The notes beneath the pieces are model-generated. The model ran no database searches. It was not told the DNA's origin and saw nothing but the letters and a program-made list of their open reading frames with translations. DNA of 64,000 nt from JAGHKQ01 sp041920565 (GTDB lineage: Bacteria > Bacillota > Bacilli > Bacillales > Bacillaceae_G), in contig JBHGXS010000064.1 in assembly GCA_041920565.1 (NCBI GenBank), positions 1 through 64,000 of the forward strand, written 5' to 3'. This document shows, piece after piece, positions 15,694-23,278 of the stretch (position 1 is the first letter of the stretch; each line of letters begins with the position of its first letter). The translations under genes were made by a program, and so were the position numbers.

Positions 15694-16680
15694 GTGAATA
15701 CAACAATCGCAGATATCGCAAAGTTAGCCGGCGTTGCGAAAAGTACGGTTTCTCGTTATTTAAACGGCGGCTACGTAAGCGACACGACGAAAGCTAAAAT
15801 TGAAAAGATTATAGAAGAAACAGGGTTTGAGCCGAACAGCTTTGCACAAAGCTTAAAGGCAAAGAAGACAAACTTTGTGGGAGTTATCGTTCCTCGTTTG
15901 GATTCCTATGCCACGTCCCGCACGTTAATTGGAATTGATGAAACACTGCGAGGACGCAATTACCAAATGCTTATTTCCAACACAAGCCAGTCGCTGGAGC
16001 GTGAGCTTGAAAGCATCTATAGTCTGGCGAGGCAAAAGGTGGCAGGGATCATTTTGCTGGCAACGGAAATTACAGAAAAGCATTTACAAATATTTAAAGA
16101 AGTTAAGCTGCCTATCCTTATTGTCGGGCAAGAATGTGAAGGGTATCATTGCTTAATTCACGATGATTATCATGCCGGTTATGAAATGGGGAACTATGTT
16201 ATTCAACAAGGGCATCGTGACATTGTTTATATTGGCGTCCCTGAAAAAGATATTGCTGTCGGAGTGAAGCGAAAAGAAGGATTTAAAGAAGCTGTCAGCA
16301 AGCATTCCCATTGTAATGTTATATATTGCGAAAGCAGCTTTAAGATTGAAGAGGCAACGGAGAAGGCATACGAAATTATTGAGAAACATCAGCCTTCGGT
16401 CGTTGTGTGTGCTACTGATAATATTGCTCTTGGGGCAATGAAAGCTATTTATGCACACGGATATAGTATCCCGTCTGAAATTTCGATTACAGGATTTGGG
16501 GGGTATGATGTAACCGGGATTGTGCATCCAGGTCTTACAACAATTAAATTTCATTATAAAACAGCGGGTCATATGGCTGCAGATAAAATGGTAAAGCTCA
16601 TTGAAGGAGCGGAAGTTGAGAGGATGACGGTGTCTTCTTACGAATTAATAGAGCGTGAGAGCGTAGAAAAAAAATCTTAA
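15694..16680 (+). CDS. scrR: LacI-family sucrose repressor
   Basis: A 328-aa LacI/GalR regulator. The N-terminal helix-turn-helix TTIADIAKLAGVAKSTVSRY is followed by the hinge (NSFAQSLKAKKTNFVGVIVP) and a periplasmic-binding-like effector domain. The GTG start has GAGGAG 7 nt before it. The family's typical operator is a CG-centred palindrome, matching GGAACCGGTTCC before scrA and before scrK. It most likely represses both units until a sucrose-derived sugar is present. It is transcribed in the same direction as both and ends at a hairpin. Confidence 0.92.
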   Translation: MNTTIADIAKLAGVAKSTVSRYLNGGYVSDTTKAKIEKIIEETGFEPNSFAQSLKAKKTNFVGVIVPRLDSYATSRTLIGIDETLRGRNYQMLISNTSQSLERELESIYSLARQKVAGIILLATEITEKHLQIFKEVKLPILIVGQECEGYHCLIHDDYHAGYEMGNYVIQQGHRDIVYIGVPEKDIAVGVKRKEGFKEAVSKHSHCNVIYCESSFKIEEATEKAYEIIEKHQPSVVVCATDNIALGAMKAIYAHGYSIPSEISITGFGGYDVTGIVHPGLTTIKFHYKTAGHMAADKMVKLIEGAEVERMTVSSYELIERESVEKKS

Positions 16681-16714
16681 AATGAAAAGCAGTATAACAG
16701 GCTTTTCATTTAGC
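16681..16714 (+). terminator. Terminator after scrR
   Basis: Perfect 10-bp stem AATGAAAAGC / GCTTTTCATT (16681-16690 / 16701-16710), starting just after the stop codon. Confidence 0.8.
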
Positions 16715-16721
16715 ATTTCAT

Positions 16722-16749
16722 GGAACCGGTTCCTTTGGTTCTGTATAAT
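16722..16749 (+). promoter_or_regulatory. scrK promoter with ScrR operator
   Basis: The perfect palindrome GGAACCGGTTCC (16722-16733) overlaps the -35 region of a promoter with -10 TATAAT (16744-16749). Repressor bound here would block RNA polymerase directly. Confidence 0.85.
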
Positions 16750-16810
16750 TAAAGATAGAACGCGGATAAGCTTTTAAAGCTGCCGAAAGATACGTGAGAT
16801 GAGGGATATG

Positions 16811-17752
16811 ATGAAAAAGGTATTTTGTATCGGTGAATTGCTAATTGATTTTGTGTGTAAAGATATTGGAACAACATTAGCCGATGGCGCCATTTTTGAG
16901 AAAAAAGCTGGCGGAGCTCCGGCGAATGTAGCAGCTGCCGTGACAAGGTTAGGCGGTACTGCTTACTTTATGGGGCAGGTCGGCAACGATCCGTTCGGTG
17001 AATTTTTAAGCAGTACATTAGAGAATGAAAAGATTGACACCTCTATGCTTGTAAAAGATGGCGATACGACATTAGCGTTCGTGTCCATCGATAAAAACGG
17101 AGAACGCGATTTTTCTTTTAAACGCGGTGCAGACGGGATGTATCAAGCTTCTTCCATTGATTTCTCTCTGTTATCAAAAAACAGCATCATTCACTTTGGA
17201 TCTGCGACAGCTTTTTTACCAGGTGAATTAAAAAACACATATATTGTATTACTGGAGCATGCTGTGCAAAACGGATTTACCATTTTATTTGATCCAAATT
17301 ACCGCGATGCGCTTATTACTGACGTTGAAGCTTTCAAAGAAGAATGCCTGCCGTTTATTCAGGCTTCTCATATTATGAAAGTGAGTGAAGAAGAAGCGCA
17401 GCTTTTAACAGGAGAAAATAATATTAATGAAGCTGTGAATAGATTGTTAGAGATAGGAGCTTCTGTCGTTTGTGTAACGATGGGGAAAGAAGGTACAATG
17501 CTTGCTACAAAAGAGGATTCACGCATTATTCCTTCTATTTCTATTAAACAAATTGATTCAACGGGTGCCGGTGATGCGTTTATCGGAGCGTTATTATATA
17601 AGCTTTCAAAAGAAGAAACTCCTAAAGATGCTTTACAACAGTTCGAAACACTGTGCGAGTATATCGCATTTGCCAATAAAGTAGGTGCTCTTACATGTAC
17701 AAAATATGGAGCGATAGCAGCTATTCCTTTCAAGCATGAAATAGAAGAATAG
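16811..17752 (+). CDS. scrK: Fructokinase (PfkB family)
   Basis: Phosphorylates the fructose released by ScrB to fructose 6-phosphate. The 313-aa PfkB-family protein has the N-terminal signature GGAPANVAAAVTRLGG and the C-terminal ATP/catalytic motif DSTGAGDAFIGALLY, with the catalytic Asp in GAGD. Several in-frame starts exist (16799, 16808, 16811). GAGGGA (16801-16806) best serves ATG 16811, which also gives the family's usual MKKVFCIGELLIDF start. It has its own promoter and ScrR operator, completing the sucrose cluster. Confidence 0.93.
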   Translation: MKKVFCIGELLIDFVCKDIGTTLADGAIFEKKAGGAPANVAAAVTRLGGTAYFMGQVGNDPFGEFLSSTLENEKIDTSMLVKDGDTTLAFVSIDKNGERDFSFKRGADGMYQASSIDFSLLSKNSIIHFGSATAFLPGELKNTYIVLLEHAVQNGFTILFDPNYRDALITDVEAFKEECLPFIQASHIMKVSEEEAQLLTGENNINEAVNRLLEIGASVVCVTMGKEGTMLATKEDSRIIPSISIKQIDSTGAGDAFIGALLYKLSKEETPKDALQQFETLCEYIAFANKVGALTCTKYGAIAAIPFKHEIEE

Positions 17753-17762
17753 AAATATCGTT

Positions 17763-17795
17763 AGACGGCCGTTGCGGTTGTCTTTTTATTTTTTA
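17763..17795 (+). terminator. Terminator after scrK
   Basis: GC-rich stem AGACGGCCG / CGGTTGTCT (17763-17781, with G-U pairs) followed by a long T-rich tract. Confidence 0.85.
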
Positions 17796-17824
17796 AGGAA
17801 AAGTTAAGGAACGAAATGCATAAT
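17793..17824 (+). promoter_or_regulatory. Candidate response-regulator-controlled promoter (second copy)
   Basis: TTAAGG-AAAAG-TTAAGG (17793-17809) ends exactly 9 nt before CATAAT (17819-17824). Repeat, period, spacing and -10 match 4830-4861. It lies before the exporter genes that precede the two-component system, so autoregulation of that operon is likely. Confidence 0.72.
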
Positions 17825-17857
17825 GGGCTTATCAAAATGAAGCGAGGAGGAATAAAA

Positions 17858-18082
17858 ATGGAACAAACCAAACAAAGTCTAATAAAAATTTTACTCATTA
17901 TAAACTTGGCGATAAGCACGTGCGCAGCCATCGGAGTGGGGTATGTAGCTTATAAACAAAGTACAAGCCCTGATTTTTCAGAAATGGGACCAAGAGGAGA
18001 TGGTCAGATGTTCCCGGGCAATGGTCAATTCCAGCCGAGACAAGATCAATCAGGCCAAACCCAATCGGATCAAGCTCAATAA
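17858..18082 (+). CDS. Small membrane-anchored protein heading the exporter operon
   Basis: A 74-aa protein: a short cytoplasmic start, one membrane segment (about residues 8-29, IKILLIINLAISTCAAIGVGYV), and a Gln/Gly/Pro-rich external tail. GAGGAGG lies 7 nt before ATG. An earlier ATG (17816) falls inside the -10 region of the promoter and cannot be used. No family is recognised. It may be an accessory subunit of the MacAB-like exporter or a substrate-interacting peptide. Confidence 0.65.
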   Translation: MEQTKQSLIKILLIINLAISTCAAIGVGYVAYKQSTSPDFSEMGPRGDGQMFPGNGQFQPRQDQSGQTQSDQAQ

Positions 18083-18101
18083 TGGAAAGGAGAATGGAAA
18101 T

Positions 18102-19343
18102 TTGAAAAAGTGGATGATGATTTCGGTAATTATTGTTGTAATAGGAGGAGCAATTGGCTGGTTCTTATTAGGTAAAAAAGATCAAGTTCAAAATGTTGCG
18201 GCTGCAGTACAAACAACAACAGTACAAAAAGGAAAATTAGAGGTAGCAGTGAGCGGTTCGGGTACGGTTACGGCCATTACAGACCAAGATGTAACAGCAG
18301 CAAATACAATTCTTATTGTAGATAGCGTAAGTGTAGCATCTGGGGATACAGTAGATAAAGGTGACACACTTGTAACATTTAAAAATGGTGATGTTGTTAC
18401 GGCTCCAAATGACGGAGAAATCACATCCGTTAATGTGAAAAGCGGCAGCGGAGCTTCACAGGGAACAATCCTTCTTCGCATGGAAGATGAAGATGGAATC
18501 ACATTACCTGTAACAAGAGGAGATAGCAGTGTAAGTTCAGATAGTTCAAGCGGCGGGAGTGCCGGTGGAAGTGGCAGCTTAACAGCGGATACTGTTAGTG
18601 TGAAAGAAGGAGATGTTGTAGCAGCAGGTGCAACACTTGTAACCTTTACAGATGGAAGTATCTTACAAGCACCGGTTGCCGGGACAATCACAAGTCTTTC
18701 CATTGCAAGTGGTGATTCCGTGCAAAGTTCAGCGACAGTTGCACACATAACAGATTACAGCACATTGCAAACAACGATTAGTGTTGATGAATTAGATGTT
18801 CCAAAAGTACAAGCAGGCCAGACAGCAAAAATAACAGCAAGCGCATTCCCTGATGAAACATTCGAAGGAAAAGTAACGAAAGTGGCAACAGAAGGAACAG
18901 CATCAAACGGAGTTTCTACATTTGACGTAACAGTACAAATCACAGATCCAAAAAACTTGAAAATTGGTATGTCGACAGAGGCGAGTATTTTAATAGAAAG
19001 CAAAGAAGATGCATTATATGTGCCAGTAGAAGCGGTTTATACAAGTGGAGATGAAAAATACGTACTTGTTCCTACAACTTCCGATGATTCCGCACAATCA
19101 ACAAAAAAAGTAACAGTAGAAATTGGTATTTCAAATGATACGAACGTAGAAATTACAAGCGGTTTAGCAGAAGGAGATTCTGTTCAAATCCCGAGAGTCA
19201 AATCCAGCGGTAATTCTTCTCAAGGACCAATGATGATGCCGGGCGGCGAATTTGGCGGATTTGGAGGAAGAAATGGAAACGGGACACCGCCGGCATTTCA
19301 AGGTGGAGGGGCTCCATCAGGCGGCAGACAAGGAGGAAACTGA
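18102..19343 (+). CDS. Membrane fusion (adaptor) protein with duplicated lipoyl-like domains
   Basis: A MacA/HlyD-type adaptor of 413 aa. It has an N-terminal membrane helix (residues 5-23) and two clearly related lipoyl-like units (about 74-120 and 163-212). Both units read D-x-V-S-V-x-x-G-D-x-V ... TLVTF ... AP-x-x-G-x-ITS. A Ser/Gly linker (about 140-160) joins them where adaptors usually carry a long coiled-coil hairpin. A beta-barrel domain and a Gly/Met/Pro-rich tail follow. TTG 18102 is the start: AAGGAG lies 9 nt before it. Its stop overlaps the ATPase start (TGATG). It links the inner-membrane transporter to the cell wall side. Confidence 0.88.
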   Translation: MKKWMMISVIIVVIGGAIGWFLLGKKDQVQNVAAAVQTTTVQKGKLEVAVSGSGTVTAITDQDVTAANTILIVDSVSVASGDTVDKGDTLVTFKNGDVVTAPNDGEITSVNVKSGSGASQGTILLRMEDEDGITLPVTRGDSSVSSDSSSGGSAGGSGSLTADTVSVKEGDVVAAGATLVTFTDGSILQAPVAGTITSLSIASGDSVQSSATVAHITDYSTLQTTISVDELDVPKVQAGQTAKITASAFPDETFEGKVTKVATEGTASNGVSTFDVTVQITDPKNLKIGMSTEASILIESKEDALYVPVEAVYTSGDEKYVLVPTTSDDSAQSTKKVTVEIGISNDTNVEITSGLAEGDSVQIPRVKSSGNSSQGPMMMPGGEFGGFGGRNGNGTPPAFQGGGAPSGGRQGGN

Positions 19344-20071
19344 TGACTAAGACAGAGCCAATCATTCAAATCAATTCCATGACGAAAAAGTATGAACTTG
19401 GCGGCGAAACAGTAATGGCTCTTCAAGGTATCTCCTTGGATATTCAAAAGGGGGACTTTATCTCTATCATAGGTCCATCGGGTTCCGGAAAATCAACATT
19501 TATGAACATGATTGGATGCTTAGATCGACCGGATTCAGGTGAATACTTGTTAGACGGTGAAGAAGTAGGAAAAATGAAGAGCTCACAACTTGCGGCCATT
19601 CGAAATGAAAAAATAGGGTTCATTTTTCAAAACTTTAATCTCCTGCCAAAGCTGACAGCGGTTGAGAATGTAGAGCTTCCTCTTATATATCGCGGAATGA
19701 AAGCGATGGAGCGGAGAAAAATAGCTTTGGAGGCTTTAAAAAAAGTAGGATTGGGAGATAGAGAGAATCATTTACCAGCCCAATTATCAGGGGGGCAGCA
19801 GCAACGTGTCGCAATTGCGCGCGCGTTGGCTGGAAATCCTCCCATTTTACTGGCGGACGAACCAACCGGTGCACTAGATAGTAAAACAAGCAAGGAAATT
19901 TTAAGGATTATAAAGTCGTTAAATGAGCAGGGGCACACGATTATTCTCATTACGCACGATTTAGAGGTAGCAAAACAAGCAAGCCGTGTTGTTCGTATAC
20001 ACGATGGACAACTATATGAGAATGGAGGTGGGTGGTATGCAGGCTATCAGAATGGCACTGAAGAGCATTAA
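19343..20071 (+). CDS. ABC transporter ATPase (MacB/LolD type)
   Basis: A 242-aa ATPase with Walker A GPSGSGKST, Q-loop FIFQNFNLLP, signature LSGGQQQRVAIARAL, Walker B ILLADEPTGALD, and the H-loop ITHD. The FNLLP and EPTGALD sequences are typical of the MacB/LolD/FtsE group that drives mechanotransmission by FtsX-like permeases. The last 20 residues are unusually Gly/Tyr-rich and overlap the permease gene by 35 nt. AAGGAGG lies just before ATG, which overlaps the adaptor's stop by one base. With the adaptor and permease it forms a tripartite exporter, perhaps for antimicrobial peptides or lipids. Confidence 0.94.
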   Translation: MTKTEPIIQINSMTKKYELGGETVMALQGISLDIQKGDFISIIGPSGSGKSTFMNMIGCLDRPDSGEYLLDGEEVGKMKSSQLAAIRNEKIGFIFQNFNLLPKLTAVENVELPLIYRGMKAMERRKIALEALKKVGLGDRENHLPAQLSGGQQQRVAIARALAGNPPILLADEPTGALDSKTSKEILRIIKSLNEQGHTIILITHDLEVAKQASRVVRIHDGQLYENGGGWYAGYQNGTEEH

Positions 20072-21191
20072 AGGAAACAAAATAAGAGCATTCCTGACCA
20101 TGCTTGGTATTATTATCGGGGTATCTTCTGTTATTGTCATGATTGCGATAGGGCAGGGATCAACGAAAGAAGTACAAGATCAAATTGGCAGCCTAGGTAC
20201 AAACGTATTAACCGTAAGGGTTACTGGTTCAGATGTTACTTTTAAAGAAGAGGATGCCAATCAGGTTCGGGATGTCAATGGTGTAGAAGCAATTGCTCCA
20301 ACTGTTTCAGGAAGAGTAACCGTAAAAAATGGAAAGACGAATGAACAAGTGTCAATGACAGGAACAACTTCTTCTTATTTAGATGTCCGTAATTTACAGT
20401 TGCAATCTGGACGTTTCATCGCAGAATTGGATCATGCCAATCACTCAAAAGTGGCAGTACTTGGTTCGGACACTGCGGAAACATTATTCGGACTAGGTGA
20501 TCCGGTTGGAGAATCCGTACAGGTGAATGGAACATCCTATAAAGTCATTGGGGTTCTTGAATCTGTCGGAAGTTCATTGGGAACAAGCGGAGACAGTACA
20601 ATTATTGTACCTCTTAGCACAGGACAACGCTTAGCAGCTACTACTGATATTGAGGCAGTATATGTGAAGGCAGCAAATGAAGATATGATCAATTTCATAT
20701 CAAACCGTATCGAACAAACAATGTATACAATTTTGGGTGATGCTGATAGTTATAGTGTATCCAGTCAAAAGGATTTAATGGAAACAGCAGCATCAGTCAA
20801 TGATACATTAACATTGATGCTGGGAGGAAGTGCCGCTATTTCTCTTATCGTCGGCGGCATCGGTATTATGAACATTATGCTTGTATCAGTTTCAGAACGT
20901 ACTAAGGAAATCGGCATTAGAAAAGCAATTGGAGCAAAACGCGGAGATATTTTGCTTCAATTCCTCATTGAAGCAATGGTATTAAGTTCATTGGGAGGGA
21001 TAATAGGAGTAGGAATTGGGGTAATAAGTGCCCAAATATTTACTTTAGCAACAGGAACAGCCATTGCATATTCCGTACCTGTCATGCTGTTATCGTTTGC
21101 ATTCTCTTTATTAGTTGGAGTTGTATTCGGTGTATTTCCGGCGAATAAAGCGTCTAAACTTGATCCGATTCAAGCTCTTCGCTATGAATAG
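20037..21191 (+). CDS. ABC transporter permease (MacB/FtsX type)
   Basis: A 384-aa permease. One N-terminal membrane helix (about residues 17-39; AFLTMLGIIIGVSSVIVMIAIG) is followed by a large MacB-type periplasmic-like domain (about 45-255). Three C-terminal helices (about 265-375) and the ending NKASKLDPIQALRYE are classic for MacB. ATG 20037 is chosen because GGAGGTG sits just upstream; an earlier in-frame start lies deeper in the ATPase gene. It completes the adaptor-ATPase-permease exporter. Confidence 0.94.
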   Translation: MQAIRMALKSIKGNKIRAFLTMLGIIIGVSSVIVMIAIGQGSTKEVQDQIGSLGTNVLTVRVTGSDVTFKEEDANQVRDVNGVEAIAPTVSGRVTVKNGKTNEQVSMTGTTSSYLDVRNLQLQSGRFIAELDHANHSKVAVLGSDTAETLFGLGDPVGESVQVNGTSYKVIGVLESVGSSLGTSGDSTIIVPLSTGQRLAATTDIEAVYVKAANEDMINFISNRIEQTMYTILGDADSYSVSSQKDLMETAASVNDTLTLMLGGSAAISLIVGGIGIMNIMLVSVSERTKEIGIRKAIGAKRGDILLQFLIEAMVLSSLGGIIGVGIGVISAQIFTLATGTAIAYSVPVMLLSFAFSLLVGVVFGVFPANKASKLDPIQALRYE

Positions 21192-21195
21192 AAAA

Positions 21196-21232
21196 AACAA
21201 AGCGATCGTATACTGCGACCGCTTTGTTTTGT
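21196..21232 (+). terminator. Hairpin between exporter and two-component genes
   Basis: Stem AACAAAGCG.TCG / CGACCGCTTTGTT (21196-21208 / 21216-21228) with one mismatch and a broken T run. It probably terminates only part of the transcripts, lowering expression of the regulator pair relative to the exporter. Confidence 0.6.
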
Positions 21233-21259
21233 TATTATATGGTAAAGGAGTGGAATACA

Positions 21260-21931
21260 ATGCGTATATTAGTTGTGGAAGATAATATATCTTTGCTGCA
21301 ATCCATTAAACAAATCTTATTTGAAGAATTTGAAGTAGATTGCGCAGAAAACGGAGAAGAAGGGCTGTTTATGGCCATGCAAAATATATATGATCTTATT
21401 GTACTGGATGTTATGCTTCCGGAAATGGACGGATTTGAGGTTATCCAAAAAATAAGAGGAGAACAAATCAAGACTCCGGTTCTGTTTTTGACTGCAAAAG
21501 ATTCATTAGAAGACCGGGTGAGAGGATTGGATTTCGGAGGCGACGATTACTTGATCAAGCCGTTTCAAGCGCCGGAGCTGCAAGCGCGGATTCGAGCGCT
21601 GCTGAGACGCAGCGGCAGTTTAACGACAAATCAAACGATTCAATATCGGGGAATCGAGTTGTTTGGAAAAGAAAAAGATATTGTAGTAGACGGCCACCCG
21701 ATAAGGCTAACGCTAAAACAGTATGAAATGCTGGAATATATGATTCAAAATAAAGGCGTCATTTTAACAAAAGAGCAGCTCTATGATCGCGTGTGGGGAT
21801 TTGACTCGGATACAACAATCGGAATTGTGGAAGTATTTGTCCATCATCTTCGCAAAAAGCTGGAACCGTTCGGATATCATAAGGATATTCAAACGGTGCG
21901 CGGCATCGGATATATGCTGAAAGAACAGTAG
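21260..21931 (+). CDS. OmpR-family response regulator
   Basis: A 223-aa regulator. The receiver domain (about residues 1-118) has acidic residues E7 and D8, the phospho-acceptor Asp in IVLDVMLPEMDG, and the conserved Lys in YLIKPF. The C-terminal winged helix (about 125-221) has KQYEMLEYMIQNKG and the recognition region VFVHHLRKKLEP. ATG 21260 has AAGGAG 9 nt upstream; an earlier in-frame ATG at 21224 lacks one. OmpR-type proteins bind direct repeats with 10-11 bp period. TTAAGG-N5-TTAAGG before its own operon and before the PspA operon is the obvious candidate target. Confidence 0.95.
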   Translation: MRILVVEDNISLLQSIKQILFEEFEVDCAENGEEGLFMAMQNIYDLIVLDVMLPEMDGFEVIQKIRGEQIKTPVLFLTAKDSLEDRVRGLDFGGDDYLIKPFQAPELQARIRALLRRSGSLTTNQTIQYRGIELFGKEKDIVVDGHPIRLTLKQYEMLEYMIQNKGVILTKEQLYDRVWGFDSDTTIGIVEVFVHHLRKKLEPFGYHKDIQTVRGIGYMLKEQ

Positions 21932-21939
21932 GAGAGAGA

Positions 21940-23187
21940 ATGATGTTTCAGCGTACTCGTATTAGGCTTACTATTTTAAATTCATTAGTTTTTATCATTT
22001 TACTCGGTGTTCTGGCAACGGTTATTTATTCTTATGCTCAATCGCGTTTGTATCGAGATGTAGATAGAGATTTGTTTGAGACAGTAGAACGGATGAAACA
22101 GCCGGAACAGCCTAGACCGCTAGAACGGCAGGATCGATTGCCGAGAGGGCCTAGAGACCCCCGTATTGCTTTACTAATATGGAACGAAAAAAATGAACTG
22201 ATTACTTTAAATGAGGATTCAAGCGTTTTTGCCGACAATGAATCTAAGTTTCGACCTATGGAGTTAAATAAACTTCGGGACATAGAGGCAGAAGGGTTTT
22301 ACTTTAGGACAATCGCAGTAAAAGGATATATAGGATCAGAAGAAATAACGGTACAGTTTGTACGAAATATTACCTCCGAAAAAGATATGCTTAAGACATT
22401 GTTATTAATTTTAGTCATTGGCTGCAGCATTGGAAGTGTTTGCGCTGTCGGTGTCGGATTCTTTTTGGCCGGAAGAGCGCTGGTTCCTATTAAAGAAGCT
22501 TGGCAAAAGCAGCAGCAATTTGTGTCAGACGCTTCCCATGAATTAAGGACACCTCTAGCGGTTATTCAATCTAAGACGGACTTATTATGGCGTTCCCCCT
22601 CTTCTACAATACAGGAGAAGGCAGTGGATATATCCATCATTTCGAAAGAGTGTCGCCGATTGTCCAAGCTCGTTGCTAATTTGCTTACGTTGGCTCGTTC
22701 CGATTCAGATCAGCTGGAAATAGAAAAAGAAGAATTTTCACTGAGCGCATTGCTGCATGAAATAGTGGAGCATTACTCGGAAATTGCTTCCTATCAAGAA
22801 AAAACACTCCGCTTGGACGTGCCGTCTTCCGTTTCTTTTGTGGGCGATAAGGAGCGTATTCATCAATTGATGGTTATCCTGTTGGATAATGCCCTTAAGT
22901 ACACAAAAGAGAATGGAGAAATTGTTGTCACCTGTTCTCAGTCAGCTTCTTCCGTTGCGATAAAAGTAAAAGATAATGGTATTGGTATCGGAGAAGAGCA
23001 TATTTCGAAAATTTTTGATCGTTTTTATCAAGTGGACAAGTCGCGTGCAACAGAAGGAGGGGCCGGACTGGGACTGGCTATTGCAAAGTGGATTATTGAC
23101 AAGCACCACGGAAAAGTGAAGGTGCACAGCGAAATCGGCAAGGGGACATCCTTTGAAATTACGTTTCCGAAAAATCGAAAGACATAA
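21940..23187 (+). CDS. Sensor histidine kinase
   Basis: A 415-aa membrane kinase, the partner of the preceding regulator. Two membrane segments (about residues 11-31 and 148-172) flank an external sensor loop of about 115 residues rich in Arg/Pro/Glu. The dimerisation/phospho-acceptor helix has the H-box SDASHELRTPLAVIQ. The catalytic domain has an N-box (LLDNALKY), G1 (VKDNGIGI) and G2 (GGAGLGLAIAKWI). Start is ATG 21940 or 21943 after AGGAGAG. The kinase follows the regulator by 8 nt. Its short, non-PAS sensor loop fits detection of an envelope ligand handled by the exporter. Confidence 0.95.
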   Translation: MMFQRTRIRLTILNSLVFIILLGVLATVIYSYAQSRLYRDVDRDLFETVERMKQPEQPRPLERQDRLPRGPRDPRIALLIWNEKNELITLNEDSSVFADNESKFRPMELNKLRDIEAEGFYFRTIAVKGYIGSEEITVQFVRNITSEKDMLKTLLLILVIGCSIGSVCAVGVGFFLAGRALVPIKEAWQKQQQFVSDASHELRTPLAVIQSKTDLLWRSPSSTIQEKAVDISIISKECRRLSKLVANLLTLARSDSDQLEIEKEEFSLSALLHEIVEHYSEIASYQEKTLRLDVPSSVSFVGDKERIHQLMVILLDNALKYTKENGEIVVTCSQSASSVAIKVKDNGIGIGEEHISKIFDRFYQVDKSRATEGGAGLGLAIAKWIIDKHHGKVKVHSEIGKGTSFEITFPKNRKT

Positions 23188-23197
23188 AGAAGGCAGA

Positions 23198-23232
23198 AAA
23201 ACCTTGGATAAACTATACCCAAGGTTTTTTTG
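23198..23232 (+). terminator. Terminator after the sensor kinase
   Basis: Perfect stem AAAACCTTGG / CCAAGGTTTT (23198-23207 / 23219-23228) followed by TTT. Confidence 0.92.
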
Positions 23233-23278
23233 ATTTTAAGGTGCTGTTATTACACATCTATTTTATTGTACAGCAATC

